A stretch of 64,000 nt of DNA, from NCBI RefSeq assembly GCF_002776555.1, contig NZ_CP021497.1, positions 186,001 to 250,000 on the forward strand. Reading direction: 5' to 3'. Position numbers and translations under genes: made by a program. This document shows, in pieces, positions 29,897 to 38,722 of this stretch. The notes under the pieces are model-generated. The model was not told the origin of the DNA. It searched no databases and was given only the letters and a program-made list of their open reading frames with translations. The stretch is from Candidatus Legionella polyplacis. Its GTDB lineage: Bacteria > Pseudomonadota > Gammaproteobacteria > Legionellales > Legionellaceae. Positions within the stretch are counted from its first letter, which is position 1. Every line of letters starts with the position of its first letter.

Positions 29897-30672
29897 TTAA
29901 CAATATCCAAAAAACTACACAAATTTAAAGAACTCCTTCCAATTAATACTCCACTAATACTTAATTTAGAAAATAAAAGCTCAATATTATTTTTATTAAT
30001 ACCACCACCATAAACTATATGAACATTCCCATCAATACCTTTATTAATTTTAAAGATAACATTCTTTATAAAAGATATAGTATCTTGCAAATATACCATA
30101 TCTAATATAACTTTTCTATTATTTATAGCCCAAATTGGTTCATACGCAATAATACAATTCTTAAAAAACTCCTTATTAGAGTAATTTATCAGTTCACTAT
30201 TTTTTGTAAAAATAGATAATAATTGATTTTCCAATACTAACTCTGTTTTTTTATTTTTCTTTTCTATATCTGATTCACCAATACACAAAATTGGAATCAT
30301 TTCTTTACTTCGTATAAAATGAAATTTTTTAGAAATTAAAGCATTGTTCTCCTTAAAAATACTACGACGTTCAAAATGACCAACTAAAACATATCTGCAA
30401 TCATAATCTTTTAACATAGAAACAGAAATTTCACCAGTAAAAGGTCCATTTTCCTCTGGATAAATATTCTGAGCACCACAAAAAATATCTAATACATCTA
30501 ATTCTTTTTTTAAAATACTTACAACAAGTGGTATATAAATAAATGGTGGAACAACAATGAATTTCATTAAACCTACTTCTTTCTTATAAAATAAAATTAA
30601 TTGTTCAATTAATAATTTTATATTATATATATTACCATTCATTTTCCAATTAGCAATCACAATTTTTTTCAT
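29878..30672 (-). CDS. tpiA: Triosephosphate isomerase, with altered phosphate-binding loops
   Basis: TpiA interconverts dihydroxyacetone phosphate and glyceraldehyde-3-phosphate. I start at ATG 30672 (MKKIVIANWKMNG), 264 residues. The catalytic lysine (K10), histidine (H99) and glutamate (E178, in AYEPIW) are all kept. Several otherwise near-invariant positions differ: the serine after the catalytic histidine is Phe (GHFERR). The flexible loop-6 triplet Gly-Thr-Gly is Asn-Asn-Arg (184-186). The serine of YGGS is Gly (224), and the second glycine of the VGGAS motif is Arg (246). These are substrate-phosphate contacts. Reading frame and length are intact. Reduced activity or relaxed selection is inferred. 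Confidence 0.92.
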   Translation of the reverse strand: MKKIVIANWKMNGNIYNIKLLIEQLILFYKKEVGLMKFIVVPPFIYIPLVVSILKKELDVLDIFCGAQNIYPEENGPFTGEISVSMLKDYDCRYVLVGHFERRSIFKENNALISKKFHFIRSKEMIPILCIGESDIEKKNKKTELVLENQLLSIFTKNSELINYSNKEFFKNCIIAYEPIWAINNRKVILDMVYLQDTISFIKNVIFKINKGIDGNVHIVYGGGINKNNIELLFSKLSISGVLIGRSSLNLCSFLDIVKCINLY

Positions 30673-30938
30673 ATAAAAATATAACACTTTATTATTTTAA
30701 AATTATTTTTAATAACTAAAAATACCTTTATCAAAAAACAAATAAAACATCACCATAAAAAACCTTTTATAAATTCTAATATAAATTAATTTCTTATATA
30801 TAATTATATTTATATTAAATATAATGTGATACTATACTGATTTATCAAAAAAAAACAATATTCACTAATTTTTTATATTCAGAATTAATATTAAAAACAT
30901 TAATTCCAAATAAATTATTAAAATTACAAAATTTCACA

Positions 30939-31421
30939 ATGCATACACATAAAAAAAATCTATATTCTATCATTGTATCTAATAAAAAAGCATATTTTGA
31001 CTATTACATAGAAAACACCTATAATGCTGGAATAATTTTAAAAGGATGGGAAGTCAAAAGTATACGTATAAATTCTATTAATTTAATTAATTCTATAATT
31101 TTAATAAAAAATAAAGAAATATTTTTACTAAACACACATATACAACCAATTCAAAATATAACAAAAAATTTTTATATAGAAACAAAAAGAGCACGAAAAC
31201 TATTATTGAAATACAAAGAAATTAAAAAATTAATTGGAAGCATAAAACAAAAAGGATATACATTAATTCCATTAGAATTTTATTGGAAAAACAACTTAAT
31301 TAAAGTAAAAATATCTTTAGCAAAAGGTAAAAAAAAATATGATAAAAGAAATACTCTGAAAAATAGAGAATGGAATAAATATCAACAAAAAACTTTAAAA
31401 AAGTATTTAAAAACTTACTAA
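30939..31421 (+). CDS. smpB: SsrA-binding protein SmpB
   Basis: SmpB binds tmRNA and carries it to stalled ribosomes for rescue. The 160-residue protein shows NKKAYFDYYIENTYNAGIIL (residues 15-34), GWEVKSIR, and the C-terminal AKGKKKYDKRNTLKNREW, which is basic as required for entering the mRNA channel. Length equals the family norm. The tmRNA gene itself is not in this window. The gene stands alone between A/T-rich spacers and is divergent from tpiA. Confidence 0.95.
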   Translation: MHTHKKNLYSIIVSNKKAYFDYYIENTYNAGIILKGWEVKSIRINSINLINSIILIKNKEIFLLNTHIQPIQNITKNFYIETKRARKLLLKYKEIKKLIGSIKQKGYTLIPLEFYWKNNLIKVKISLAKGKKKYDKRNTLKNREWNKYQQKTLKKYLKTY

Positions 31422-31639
31422 TATTTATTAAACTTTATAAAAATAAAATAATTTTTTAATTATTTATTTGAAATAAAAATTTATTATTACACAAATCTTA
31501 TATATAAAATATATATCGTACTCTACTAAATATTAATAACCTGTATAAAACTTTAACAAAAATCGAATTAACTAAATTTAAATAATAAAACATTAAAAAC
31601 AAATCTTAATACATAATAAAATTAAATTTTAAATTATTA

Positions 31640-31795
31640 CTATAAAACATAAGATTTTTCCTTTAACATTACAGGAACATCATCTAATATTGGAAAAGCA
31701 ATCCTATCAAAAATACATATCAATCTATTTTTTTCAAAAATTAACTTTTTTTTACACAATGGACAAACTAAAATTCTCAATAAAAATTTTTCCAT
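31640..31795 (-). CDS. Trm112-like small zinc-ribbon protein (UPF0434 / YcaR family)
   Basis: This is a 51-residue protein that I translated directly; it is too short for usual length cut-offs. It begins MEKFLLRILVCPLCKKKL and continues with CIFDRIAFPILDDVPVML. This matches the UPF0434 pattern: an LLxILVCPxCK zinc-ribbon half, then a strand ending in YPIxDGIPVML. Only one Cys pair is obvious, as in many bacterial members. Trm112-like proteins act as small partners or activators of methyltransferases in other organisms; the bacterial role is uncertain. It lies 25 bases downstream of tsaB on the same strand. Confidence 0.85.
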   Translation of the reverse strand: MEKFLLRILVCPLCKKKLIFEKNRLICIFDRIAFPILDDVPVMLKEKSYVL

Positions 31796-31820
31796 TAAAC
31801 CTAATCCTAATATATATTTA

Positions 31821-32495
31821 CTATAACACTAAATCTTTTAAATAAGTAGGAATAACATCAATAACATTAATATTTTTAACTAAAATTTTTCTATTTAAAA
31901 TAAAACTAATAATAGATTTTGCGTTTGGATAAATAAAAAATTTATTTACAATTCGACTCTTAATCGTATTAGATAAATAACTAATAATTTTATCATTAAA
32001 AACACCAGCTAAAATCAATTTAGATTTATCTTCAGGTATAGAAATACTTGAAATATTTGATATTCTTTCTTTTGTACCAATAAATTTATACTTAATATAA
32101 TCCCAATAAACTCTATTCATTTTTGCATCAATCAAAACTAGCAAATTAAATTTAAAACAATTAATACCAATATATCTTTGCATAGAATAAACTTCTTGAG
32201 CAATAGAATTGAAACTACTAACTGAAAATAATGGAATATTCATAGTATATGCTAATCCTTTTACTATACTACAAGTAACACGAATTCCAGTAAAACTCCC
32301 TGGTCCTGCACAATAAATAATTGCATCTAATTTATTAAAACATATTCCAGAATCTATGAGTAGACTATCAATCATTTTTAAAATAAATTTAGAACGATTA
32401 TTAAAATCTAAATCTTTCTTATAGAAAATCCCATCTTGAGTTAATAAAGCTACAGACGATAACTCTGTAGACGAATCAATAGCTAAAAAATTCAT
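31821..32495 (-). CDS. tsaB: tRNA threonylcarbamoyladenosine biosynthesis protein TsaB
   Basis: TsaB is the non-catalytic ASKHA-fold partner of TsaD in making t6A37 on ANN-decoding tRNAs. The 224-residue protein begins MNFLAIDSSTELSSVALL, typical of the family. It has the conserved YCAGPGSFTGIRVTCSIVKGLAY (residues about 61-83) and the following FSVSSFNSIAQ. Length agrees with E. coli (231). The neighbours are a ferredoxin gene 17 bases upstream and the Trm112-like gene downstream. Confidence 0.93.
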   Translation of the reverse strand: MNFLAIDSSTELSSVALLTQDGIFYKKDLDFNNRSKFILKMIDSLLIDSGICFNKLDAIIYCAGPGSFTGIRVTCSIVKGLAYTMNIPLFSVSSFNSIAQEVYSMQRYIGINCFKFNLLVLIDAKMNRVYWDYIKYKFIGTKERISNISSISIPEDKSKLILAGVFNDKIISYLSNTIKSRIVNKFFIYPNAKSIISFILNRKILVKNINVIDVIPTYLKDLVL

Positions 32496-32512
32496 ATTTT
32501 AATCAAAATTTG

Positions 32513-32845
32513 TTATTTCCATTTTTTTTTTAAAAAATGTAATTTATTAGAAATCTTCTCCCAATAATCAGCATCTTTAAAGGCTTCTTTTTTCGAAGTT
32601 ATATTTGGCCATACTTTTGATAATTCCCTATTAATACTTAAAAAAATTTTTTGTTTATCTTCTAATTCATCCTCATGTACTATAGCTTTAATTGGACATT
32701 CCGATTCACACAAAGCACAATCAATACACTCATTTGGATTAATTACTAAAAAATTTGGACCTTCGTAAAAACAATCAACTGGACATACTTCAACACAATC
32801 AGTATATTTACACTTTATACAAGGTTCTGTTACTACAAATGTCAT
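32513..32845 (-). CDS. fdxA: Ferredoxin, 7Fe type (3Fe-4S/4Fe-4S)
   Basis: This is a small soluble electron carrier. I start at ATG 32845 ([17 protein letters not shown]), with AGGTGA five bases upstream, giving 110 residues; the frame has an in-frame GTG three codons earlier. Cysteine motifs are [14 protein letters not shown], typical of a 3Fe-4S/4Fe-4S pair, and [12 protein letters not shown]. The C-terminal part is helical and charged, as in FdxA of proteobacteria. Its redox partner cannot be told from context. Confidence 0.92.
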   Translation of the reverse strand: MTFVVTEPCIKCKYTDCVEVCPVDCFYEGPNFLVINPNECIDCALCESECPIKAIVHEDELEDKQKIFLSINRELSKVWPNITSKKEAFKDADYWEKISNKLHFLKKKWK

Positions 32846-33021
32846 AAAATTCACCTAAAATAGTTTAAAATTTTTACATATAAAAACTAATATGAATTAC
32901 TATTCATAAATATATATATAACACTAAAAATCTAATCTCTCTAAAAAACATAAAACTAATAAAAAATTAAAAATTCTTTATATTATTAAAAATATAAATA
33001 CAATTTATACATACAAATTGC

Positions 33022-33921
33022 TTAATAATAACTATTTACTGATATAAATTTATATATCTTTTTTTCCATTATCTTTACAGATTTATTAGATAAAACAGTC
33101 ATAGGTAAACGTAATTTATTTTTTATTAAACCCATTTTACTTAATACCCATTTAACAGGTATAGGATTTGATTCAATCAACAATAATTTATATAAAGACA
33201 TTAATTTATTATGTATTTTTAAAGATTTTTTAATATTTAAATTTAAAGCAAAACAACACATTTTCGAAATTGTATTAGGTACAATATTACTTGCTATAGA
33301 AATTACACCACTCGCTCCATCTAATATCCAATTAGCAGACACTAAATCATTTCCACTATAAAGACAAATATTCTCATTTTTACATAAATACACAAGTCTT
33401 TTAAATCTTTTTTTACAATTAATTACTGTTTCTTTTATTCCAATAATATTTGGAATCTTTATCAACTTTTCTATAGTTTTTATATGTAAACTACATGATG
33501 TCCTATTAGGAATATTATATAGTATAATAGGAAAATTTTTAACATTATCTGAAATATATTTATAATACTCATACAAACCCAACTGAGTTGGTTTTAAATA
33601 AGAAGGAGTTGAAATTAAAACAGCATCTACTCCATATTCTATAAATTTTAATGTTAAATTAATACAATTATTTACGTTATCTGATCCAGCACAAGCAATA
33701 ACAGGAATACGTTTTTTTACTTGATTAACAACAGTCCTCACTATCAAAATTTTTTCTTCGTTTGACAATGTACTATATTCTCCAGTAGTACTTGGAGAAA
33801 GAATCACATTAGTACCCATATAAATATGAAAATCTACTAATCTACATAAATTACTAATATCTATTAAACCTGATTGAAAAAAAGGAGTAACTAAAGCAAC
33901 TATATTGCCATAAAATCTCAT
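33022..33921 (-). CDS. dapA: 4-hydroxy-tetrahydrodipicolinate synthase
   Basis: DapA condenses pyruvate with aspartate semialdehyde, the first committed step to diaminopimelate for peptidoglycan and lysine. The 299-residue TIM-barrel protein opens with FYGNIVALVTPFF. It keeps the SPSTTGEYSTLS pyruvate-binding loop, the tyrosine in ILYNIPNRTS, and the Schiff-base lysine in NIIGIKET (about residue 162). Length is normal (about 292). With murF it supports an active peptidoglycan pathway. No other dap gene is nearby. Confidence 0.96.
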   Translation of the reverse strand: MRFYGNIVALVTPFFQSGLIDISNLCRLVDFHIYMGTNVILSPSTTGEYSTLSNEEKILIVRTVVNQVKKRIPVIACAGSDNVNNCINLTLKFIEYGVDAVLISTPSYLKPTQLGLYEYYKYISDNVKNFPIILYNIPNRTSCSLHIKTIEKLIKIPNIIGIKETVINCKKRFKRLVYLCKNENICLYSGNDLVSANWILDGASGVISIASNIVPNTISKMCCFALNLNIKKSLKIHNKLMSLYKLLLIESNPIPVKWVLSKMGLIKNKLRLPMTVLSNKSVKIMEKKIYKFISVNSYY

Positions 33922-34281
33922 GTATTTTATTATACAAAAATTTTTAAAAAAAATAAATCAATAAATTTAATTAAAAAATTGTAACAAAAAAATTACAATA
34001 TATATATTTATTAAATTTTAAATATTCAATTTAATTAAATATTATTTATTATATAAATGCATTATTCACTTAAATCATAATATTTAATTAAATAAATAAC
34101 ATTAATCAAAAATAGATGAAAACATTATTTTAAAATAAATAAATAAAATAAAATTTTTACTAAAAAAACAAAAGCTTGAAAAACAAAATTAATTTTTATT
34201 AAACTTAATCATGTAAAAATATTTGAATATTAAATTTTTCAAAACATTATTTTAAATACATTCAAAATCAGTTAAATCATA
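33922..34281. other. Non-coding spacer between dapA and fni (divergent)
   Basis: These 360 A/T-rich bases separate two divergent genes and so must contain both promoters. I see no tRNA, no structured RNA and no open frame with a plausible start. Many A/T boxes resemble -10 elements; none is distinctive. Confidence 0.5.
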
Positions 34282-35316
34282 ATGAACAAAAATAGCTATC
34301 TTCAATTTGAAAAAAGAAAAAAAGAACATATAAAACTAGCTCTTATGAAATCTAATCAAACAATTAAATATAACATCTTAGATAAAATTTTACTTACTCA
34401 TAATGCATTGCCAAACATTAATTTTAAAGAAATCAATATTAATAGCATTCAATTAGGAAAAAAAGTTATTAAACCATTTTTAGTAAGTTCTATGACTGCT
34501 GGACATAAAAACTCTATTAACATAAATTATAATCTTATAAAAGCCTGTTCAATACACCAATGGTCAATGGGAGTCGGATCTCAACGCAGAGAACTAACTG
34601 ACATAAATGCTTCTTCAGAATGGATATTCTTACGAAAACACTTTCCTAATGTAAGTTTATTTAGCAATTTAGGAATAACTCAACTTATTCACACTCCCTT
34701 TCAAAAAATTCAACGATTAATAGATACATTACAAGCTAAAGCTATTATTATACACTGTAATCCTTTACAAGAAATTTTACAACCAGAAGGAATTCCAAAT
34801 TTTAAAGGATGCTTTAAAGCACTAGACAATTTAGTAAAAACACTATCTATTCCTGTAATTGTAAAAGAAACAGGCTGTGGCTTTTCAAAAGCAACATTAA
34901 AACAATTAAAAAAAATTGGAATAGCAGCTGTAGATGTAAGTGGACTAGGAGGAACTCACTGGGGAAGAATTGAAGGTAAAAGAACAAAAAATAATATAAA
35001 AAAAAAAGCAGCTATAACATTTGGCAATTGGGGGATTACTACTATACAAAGTATAAAAAATGCAATTTCTTTAATTCCAAATTTCGAAATTTGGGGATCA
35101 GGTGGCGTGCGAAACGGATTAGATGCAGCAAAACTATTTGCACTAGGAGTAAATATGGTAGGTTTCGCTCAATTAATGCTAAACGCAGCAATACATAATT
35201 CAAAAAAAGTATGCAATCTAATGAAACTAATCGAATATGAACTAAAAATAGCCATGTTTTGTACTGGCAGCCACACATTAAAAGAATTAAAAGGAAAATA
35301 TTCTATTAATAGATAA
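34282..35316 (+). CDS. fni: Isopentenyl-diphosphate delta-isomerase, type 2 (FMN-dependent)
   Basis: The enzyme interconverts IPP and DMAPP using reduced FMN. The 344-residue protein has the family N-terminus with FEKRKKEHIKLAL and the FMN-site segment LVSSMTAGHKNSININYNL in the first third. GVGSQRREL follows, then the central HCNPLQEILQPEG with its catalytic glutamine, VKETGCGFS, and the C-terminal phosphate site WGSGGVRNGLDAAKLFALG. Type 2 enzymes are usual where isoprenoids come from mevalonate. The next gene is a mevalonate-type kinase, which supports that route. Length is normal. Confidence 0.95.
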   Translation: MNKNSYLQFEKRKKEHIKLALMKSNQTIKYNILDKILLTHNALPNINFKEININSIQLGKKVIKPFLVSSMTAGHKNSININYNLIKACSIHQWSMGVGSQRRELTDINASSEWIFLRKHFPNVSLFSNLGITQLIHTPFQKIQRLIDTLQAKAIIIHCNPLQEILQPEGIPNFKGCFKALDNLVKTLSIPVIVKETGCGFSKATLKQLKKIGIAAVDVSGLGGTHWGRIEGKRTKNNIKKKAAITFGNWGITTIQSIKNAISLIPNFEIWGSGGVRNGLDAAKLFALGVNMVGFAQLMLNAAIHNSKKVCNLMKLIEYELKIAMFCTGSHTLKELKGKYSINR

Positions 35317-35550
35317 TAAAAATTATCACTAATTAATAATAACTAAAAAAAAAATAAAATAATAAATATCTTATATTATAATATATCCAATTAATTATTT
35401 TAAAAATATAAATCGATAAACAATCAACTATATAAAAGATTTTTAAAAAAAATATAACTTATTTAAGTAATACATTTATAAAAATAAAACTTAATAAATT
35501 TAACAATAAAAATACTACTCTAATCATTAATTATAAAAATTAACTATTAT

Positions 35551-36438
35551 ATGATCATTAATATCCCTGCTAAAACATTTTTATTAGGAGAATATTCTGC
35601 TTTAATAGGAGGTTCAGCAATCATATTAACAACAACCCCATGTTTCAAATTATCCTGGAACCCATATAAAAATTTTATCGATGAAAAAATTACATATCCT
35701 CCTGCAAAATATTTATGGAAAAACTCATTTCTTCATAACAGAGGAAAAATATCATGGAATGACCCATACAAAAATAATGGTGGACTTGGATCGTCTAGCG
35801 CTCAATTTCTTGGAATATATCTAATTAAATGCTATTTGTCATCCACTTTGCCATCTATAAAACACTTAACAAAAAGTTATTTTAAATATATAAAAATAAT
35901 TAATAAAAAACAACAAACTTTATATACAAGTGGATATGATTTAATAGCACAAACACAAAAACTTTGCGTATATTTTAATCAAAAAAACAAAACTTTACAT
36001 AATTATAATTGGCCATTTAAAGATTTATCATTCCTACTGTTACACAGTAATAAAAAAATAAAAACCCACCTGCATCTAAAAAATATTACTATATTAAAGT
36101 CCTTCAATGTTTTATCAAAAATCACAGAATTCGCAAAACTAGCATTCATAAAAAAAAATAGTTCTATGCTTATACAATCAATTAATCAATATCAAAAAAA
36201 ACTCGAACAATTTAATTTAATAACAGATTACACTAAAGAATACATAAATTTTTTTAAAAAAAAATTTAACATTTTAGCATCTAAAGGATGTGGCGCATTA
36301 GGAGCAGATGTAATATTACTAATAATTCCTAATTCAGAGCTAAAAAAACAAATTAACTATTTCCGAACAAATAATTGGATTATATTAGCAACAAATAATA
36401 ATCTAAATATAAAAAAACCATTAATAATGTATAACTAA
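35551..36438 (+). CDS. GHMP kinase, probable mevalonate or phosphomevalonate kinase
   Basis: This 295-residue protein belongs to the GHMP kinase family. The N-terminal strand reads PAKTFLLGEYSALIGG. The phosphate-binding loop is GGLGSSSAQFLG (about residues 78-89), and a third motif near the C-terminus reads KGCGALGADVILLI. The GEYSAL form resembles mevalonate-pathway kinases of Legionella and Coxiella. I cannot tell mevalonate kinase from phosphomevalonate kinase by eye. It lies 234 bp downstream of fni on the same strand, so a role in making IPP is likely. It is rather short for the family. The other mevalonate genes are not in the window. Confidence 0.82.
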   Translation: MIINIPAKTFLLGEYSALIGGSAIILTTTPCFKLSWNPYKNFIDEKITYPPAKYLWKNSFLHNRGKISWNDPYKNNGGLGSSSAQFLGIYLIKCYLSSTLPSIKHLTKSYFKYIKIINKKQQTLYTSGYDLIAQTQKLCVYFNQKNKTLHNYNWPFKDLSFLLLHSNKKIKTHLHLKNITILKSFNVLSKITEFAKLAFIKKNSSMLIQSINQYQKKLEQFNLITDYTKEYINFFKKKFNILASKGCGALGADVILLIIPNSELKKQINYFRTNNWIILATNNNLNIKKPLIMYN

Positions 36439-36493
36439 ATAAAAACACTTGAAATTTTACCATAACTAAAGTTATTATTAGCTAATAAGTAAA

Positions 36494-36566
36494 GGGCTGT
36501 TAGCTCAGTTGGTAGAGCAGGAGGCTTTTAACCTCTGTGTCATAGGTTCAATTCCTATACAGCCCA
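36494..36566 (+). tRNA. tRNA-Lys (anticodon TTT)
   Basis: The cloverleaf is complete. Acceptor GGGCTGT pairs with ACAGCCC, discriminator A. The D arm is GCTCAGTTGGTAGAGC, anticodon loop CTTTTAA has TTT at 36527-36529, and the T arm is ATAGG/CCTAT around TTCAATT. CCA is not encoded. It lies 72 bp before tRNA-Arg. Confidence 0.96.
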
Positions 36567-36638
36567 ATAAAAAATAAAAACTTAAAAACTAACTTATTTC
36601 GTATAATACAGATATTAAATTTAAAAAAAACAAAAAAT

Positions 36639-36713
36639 ACGCTCGTAACTCAGCATGGATAGAGTACTTGGCTTCGAACCAAGATGTCGGGGGTTCAAAT
36701 CCCTTCGAGCGTA
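36639..36713 (+). tRNA. tRNA-Arg (anticodon TCG)
   Basis: Acceptor ACGCTCG pairs with CGAGCGT, discriminator A. The D arm is ACTCAGCATGGATAGAGT. The anticodon stem TTGGC/ACCAA region encloses loop CTTCGAA with TCG at 36674-36676, and the T arm is GGGGG/TCCCT-like around TTCAAAT. CCA is not encoded. It ends 85 bp before the bioA stop codon, so the biotin cluster starts directly beside two tRNA genes. Confidence 0.95.
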
Positions 36714-36798
36714 TAAGAAAATATATAAAAATATTAAAATTCAATAATTAGTTTTTTTTAATATGTAAAATACTCTAACTTACAATTAAGCATAAATA

Positions 36799-38118
36799 CT
36801 AATAAACTTTTTTATTTCTTATTATCTTTACAATAATTTCCTCAATTTTATTGTAAGCCATTAATAATTCTTCCGAAGTAATAGAATAAGGAGGTATTAA
36901 ATAAATAACATTATCTAATGGTCTCAATAATAAACCATAACACAAAAAAATTTTTTTTAACTTCATCATATCAATATCGAAATTAACATTAAACGCAGAT
37001 ATCGTACCAACAGATCTCGCACAACTTATAATATCTGAATGCTCTTCTAATAATCTATTTAACATATTAACATGTAAAGCAGATATATTTTTAATAGAAT
37101 TAATTGTATTTAATTCAAACAATAATTCTAATGAAGCAATAGCCGCAGCACATCCTAATGGATTTGCAGTATAAGAATGTCCATGATAAAATGTTTTTAA
37201 TTTATTTATCCCAACATCTAAAAAAGATTCATAAATCTTATCAGTAGTTACAGTCAAAGCAAGAGGTAAAAATCCTCCAGTCAACCCTTTAGAAAGACAT
37301 AAAAAATCAGGGGCAATACTAGTTTGTTCAAAAGCAAAACAAGTTCCAGTTCTACCAAAACCAGTCATTACCTCATCAAAAATAACTAAAATTCCATATT
37401 TCCGTACTAAATTTACTATTTTTTCTATAAATATCGACCTACACATCCTCATCCCACTTGCACCTTGAACCAATGGTTCTACTATCAACGCTACTATTTT
37501 TGAATGATTAAATTCTAAAAAATTTTTTAAAATTTTAATAGAATTATTTTCTTTTAAATCAACATCATCATCTCTAAAATAAGTATAAGGAAATGGAATG
37601 CTGAATACAGAAAAACATAAATTTTTAAAATTATTATGAAATTTAGATGTAATACCAACACTCATAGCACCTAATGTATCTCCATGATATCCACCCTCAA
37701 ATCCTAAAAAAAGAGTTCTATTATAATCACCAATATTTCTCCAATATTGATATGCCATCTTAATAGATACTTCTATTGCCGTTGAACCATTATCAGAGAA
37801 AAAAAACTTAGAAAAATTTCTAAAAGACAAAATTTCATGCAATCTTTTGCAAAGCTTTATTGCAGGCTCATGCGTAAACCCAGAAAAAATAACATGTTCC
37901 AAAATTAAACTTTGCTTATATATAGCTTCAGAAATTTTAGGATGAGAGTGGCCATGCAAATTTACCCACCAACTACTGATCAAATCTAAATAAGCATTAC
38001 CATTATTATCATAAATATAAGATCCATTACCTTTTTTTATAAAAATAGATAAACTCTCTTTTTTTTCTTGAATAAATGGATGCCAAATAATATTTTTATC
38101 TTCTAACAAAAAATCCAA
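36799..38118 (-). CDS. bioA: Adenosylmethionine-8-amino-7-oxononanoate aminotransferase
   Basis: BioA transfers an amino group, normally from S-adenosylmethionine, to KAPA to give DAPA, the antepenultimate step of biotin synthesis. The 439-residue class III aminotransferase shows SSWWVNLHGHSHP near the N-terminus, FEGGYHGDTLGAMSVG, the aspartate in LVIFDEVMTGFGRTG, and the PLP lysine in LSKGLTGGFLPLA. The double tryptophan of the substrate pocket is typical of BioA. Its start overlaps the end of bioD by 23 bp. It is the last gene of the minus-strand series. Confidence 0.96.
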   Translation of the reverse strand: MDFLLEDKNIIWHPFIQEKKESLSIFIKKGNGSYIYDNNGNAYLDLISSWWVNLHGHSHPKISEAIYKQSLILEHVIFSGFTHEPAIKLCKRLHEILSFRNFSKFFFSDNGSTAIEVSIKMAYQYWRNIGDYNRTLFLGFEGGYHGDTLGAMSVGITSKFHNNFKNLCFSVFSIPFPYTYFRDDDVDLKENNSIKILKNFLEFNHSKIVALIVEPLVQGASGMRMCRSIFIEKIVNLVRKYGILVIFDEVMTGFGRTGTCFAFEQTSIAPDFLCLSKGLTGGFLPLALTVTTDKIYESFLDVGINKLKTFYHGHSYTANPLGCAAAIASLELLFELNTINSIKNISALHVNMLNRLLEEHSDIISCARSVGTISAFNVNFDIDMMKLKKIFLCYGLLLRPLDNVIYLIPPYSITSEELLMAYNKIEEIIVKIIRNKKVY

Positions 38119-38722
38119 ATAAACTCCTTAGCCTATCAGAAAATAAAATCTTACTCAAAGATTTTTTATTTAATTTTTTTAAATTAGGAATTGAATCTAG
38201 TACCTTTACTTTACCATAAAATTCTATTGAATCAATATTATCTTGATTATACGGTCCAACCAAAATTACTCCCAAAATCTTAATTTTTCTCGAACGCATT
38301 ACTTCTATACTTAATAATGTATGATTAATCGTACCTAAAACTGATTTCGAAACCAAAATAACAGGTAAAGAAAAATATATGATTAAATCAATTACTAACA
38401 TCTTTGCATTTATAGGAACTAATACACCACCAATTCCTTCTATAATTAAATTATTAGTATTTGGCAATCTTATATCATCAATTCTAATAAATTTATTTTC
38501 GTAATAAGCAGCTAAATGTGGAGATAAAGATTTTTTAAATATATAATTTTCCTTATAAGTAAATACATTACTTAATGATTTAACTGTAAAAGCATCAGTA
38601 TTTTTATGTTTATAACCAGTTTGAATAGGTTTAATATAAGAAAATCCTGTATGCAAACAAATCCAACTACTAACAATAGTTTTTCCAACATTTGTATCTG
38701 TACCAGTAATAAATATCTTCAT
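38096..38722 (-). CDS. bioD: ATP-dependent dethiobiotin synthetase
   Basis: BioD closes the ureido ring of dethiobiotin using CO2 and ATP. The 208-residue protein begins with the P-loop FITGTDTNVGKTIVSSW (residues 3-19). It keeps the lysine in YIKPIQTGY and the glycine-rich LIIEGIGGVLVPI (about 92-104). Length is a little under E. coli (225). Its ATG shares one base with the bioC stop codon, so the two are translationally coupled. Confidence 0.95.
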   Translation of the reverse strand: MKIFITGTDTNVGKTIVSSWICLHTGFSYIKPIQTGYKHKNTDAFTVKSLSNVFTYKENYIFKKSLSPHLAAYYENKFIRIDDIRLPNTNNLIIEGIGGVLVPINAKMLVIDLIIYFSLPVILVSKSVLGTINHTLLSIEVMRSRKIKILGVILVGPYNQDNIDSIEFYGKVKVLDSIPNLKKLNKKSLSKILFSDRLRSLFGFFVRR

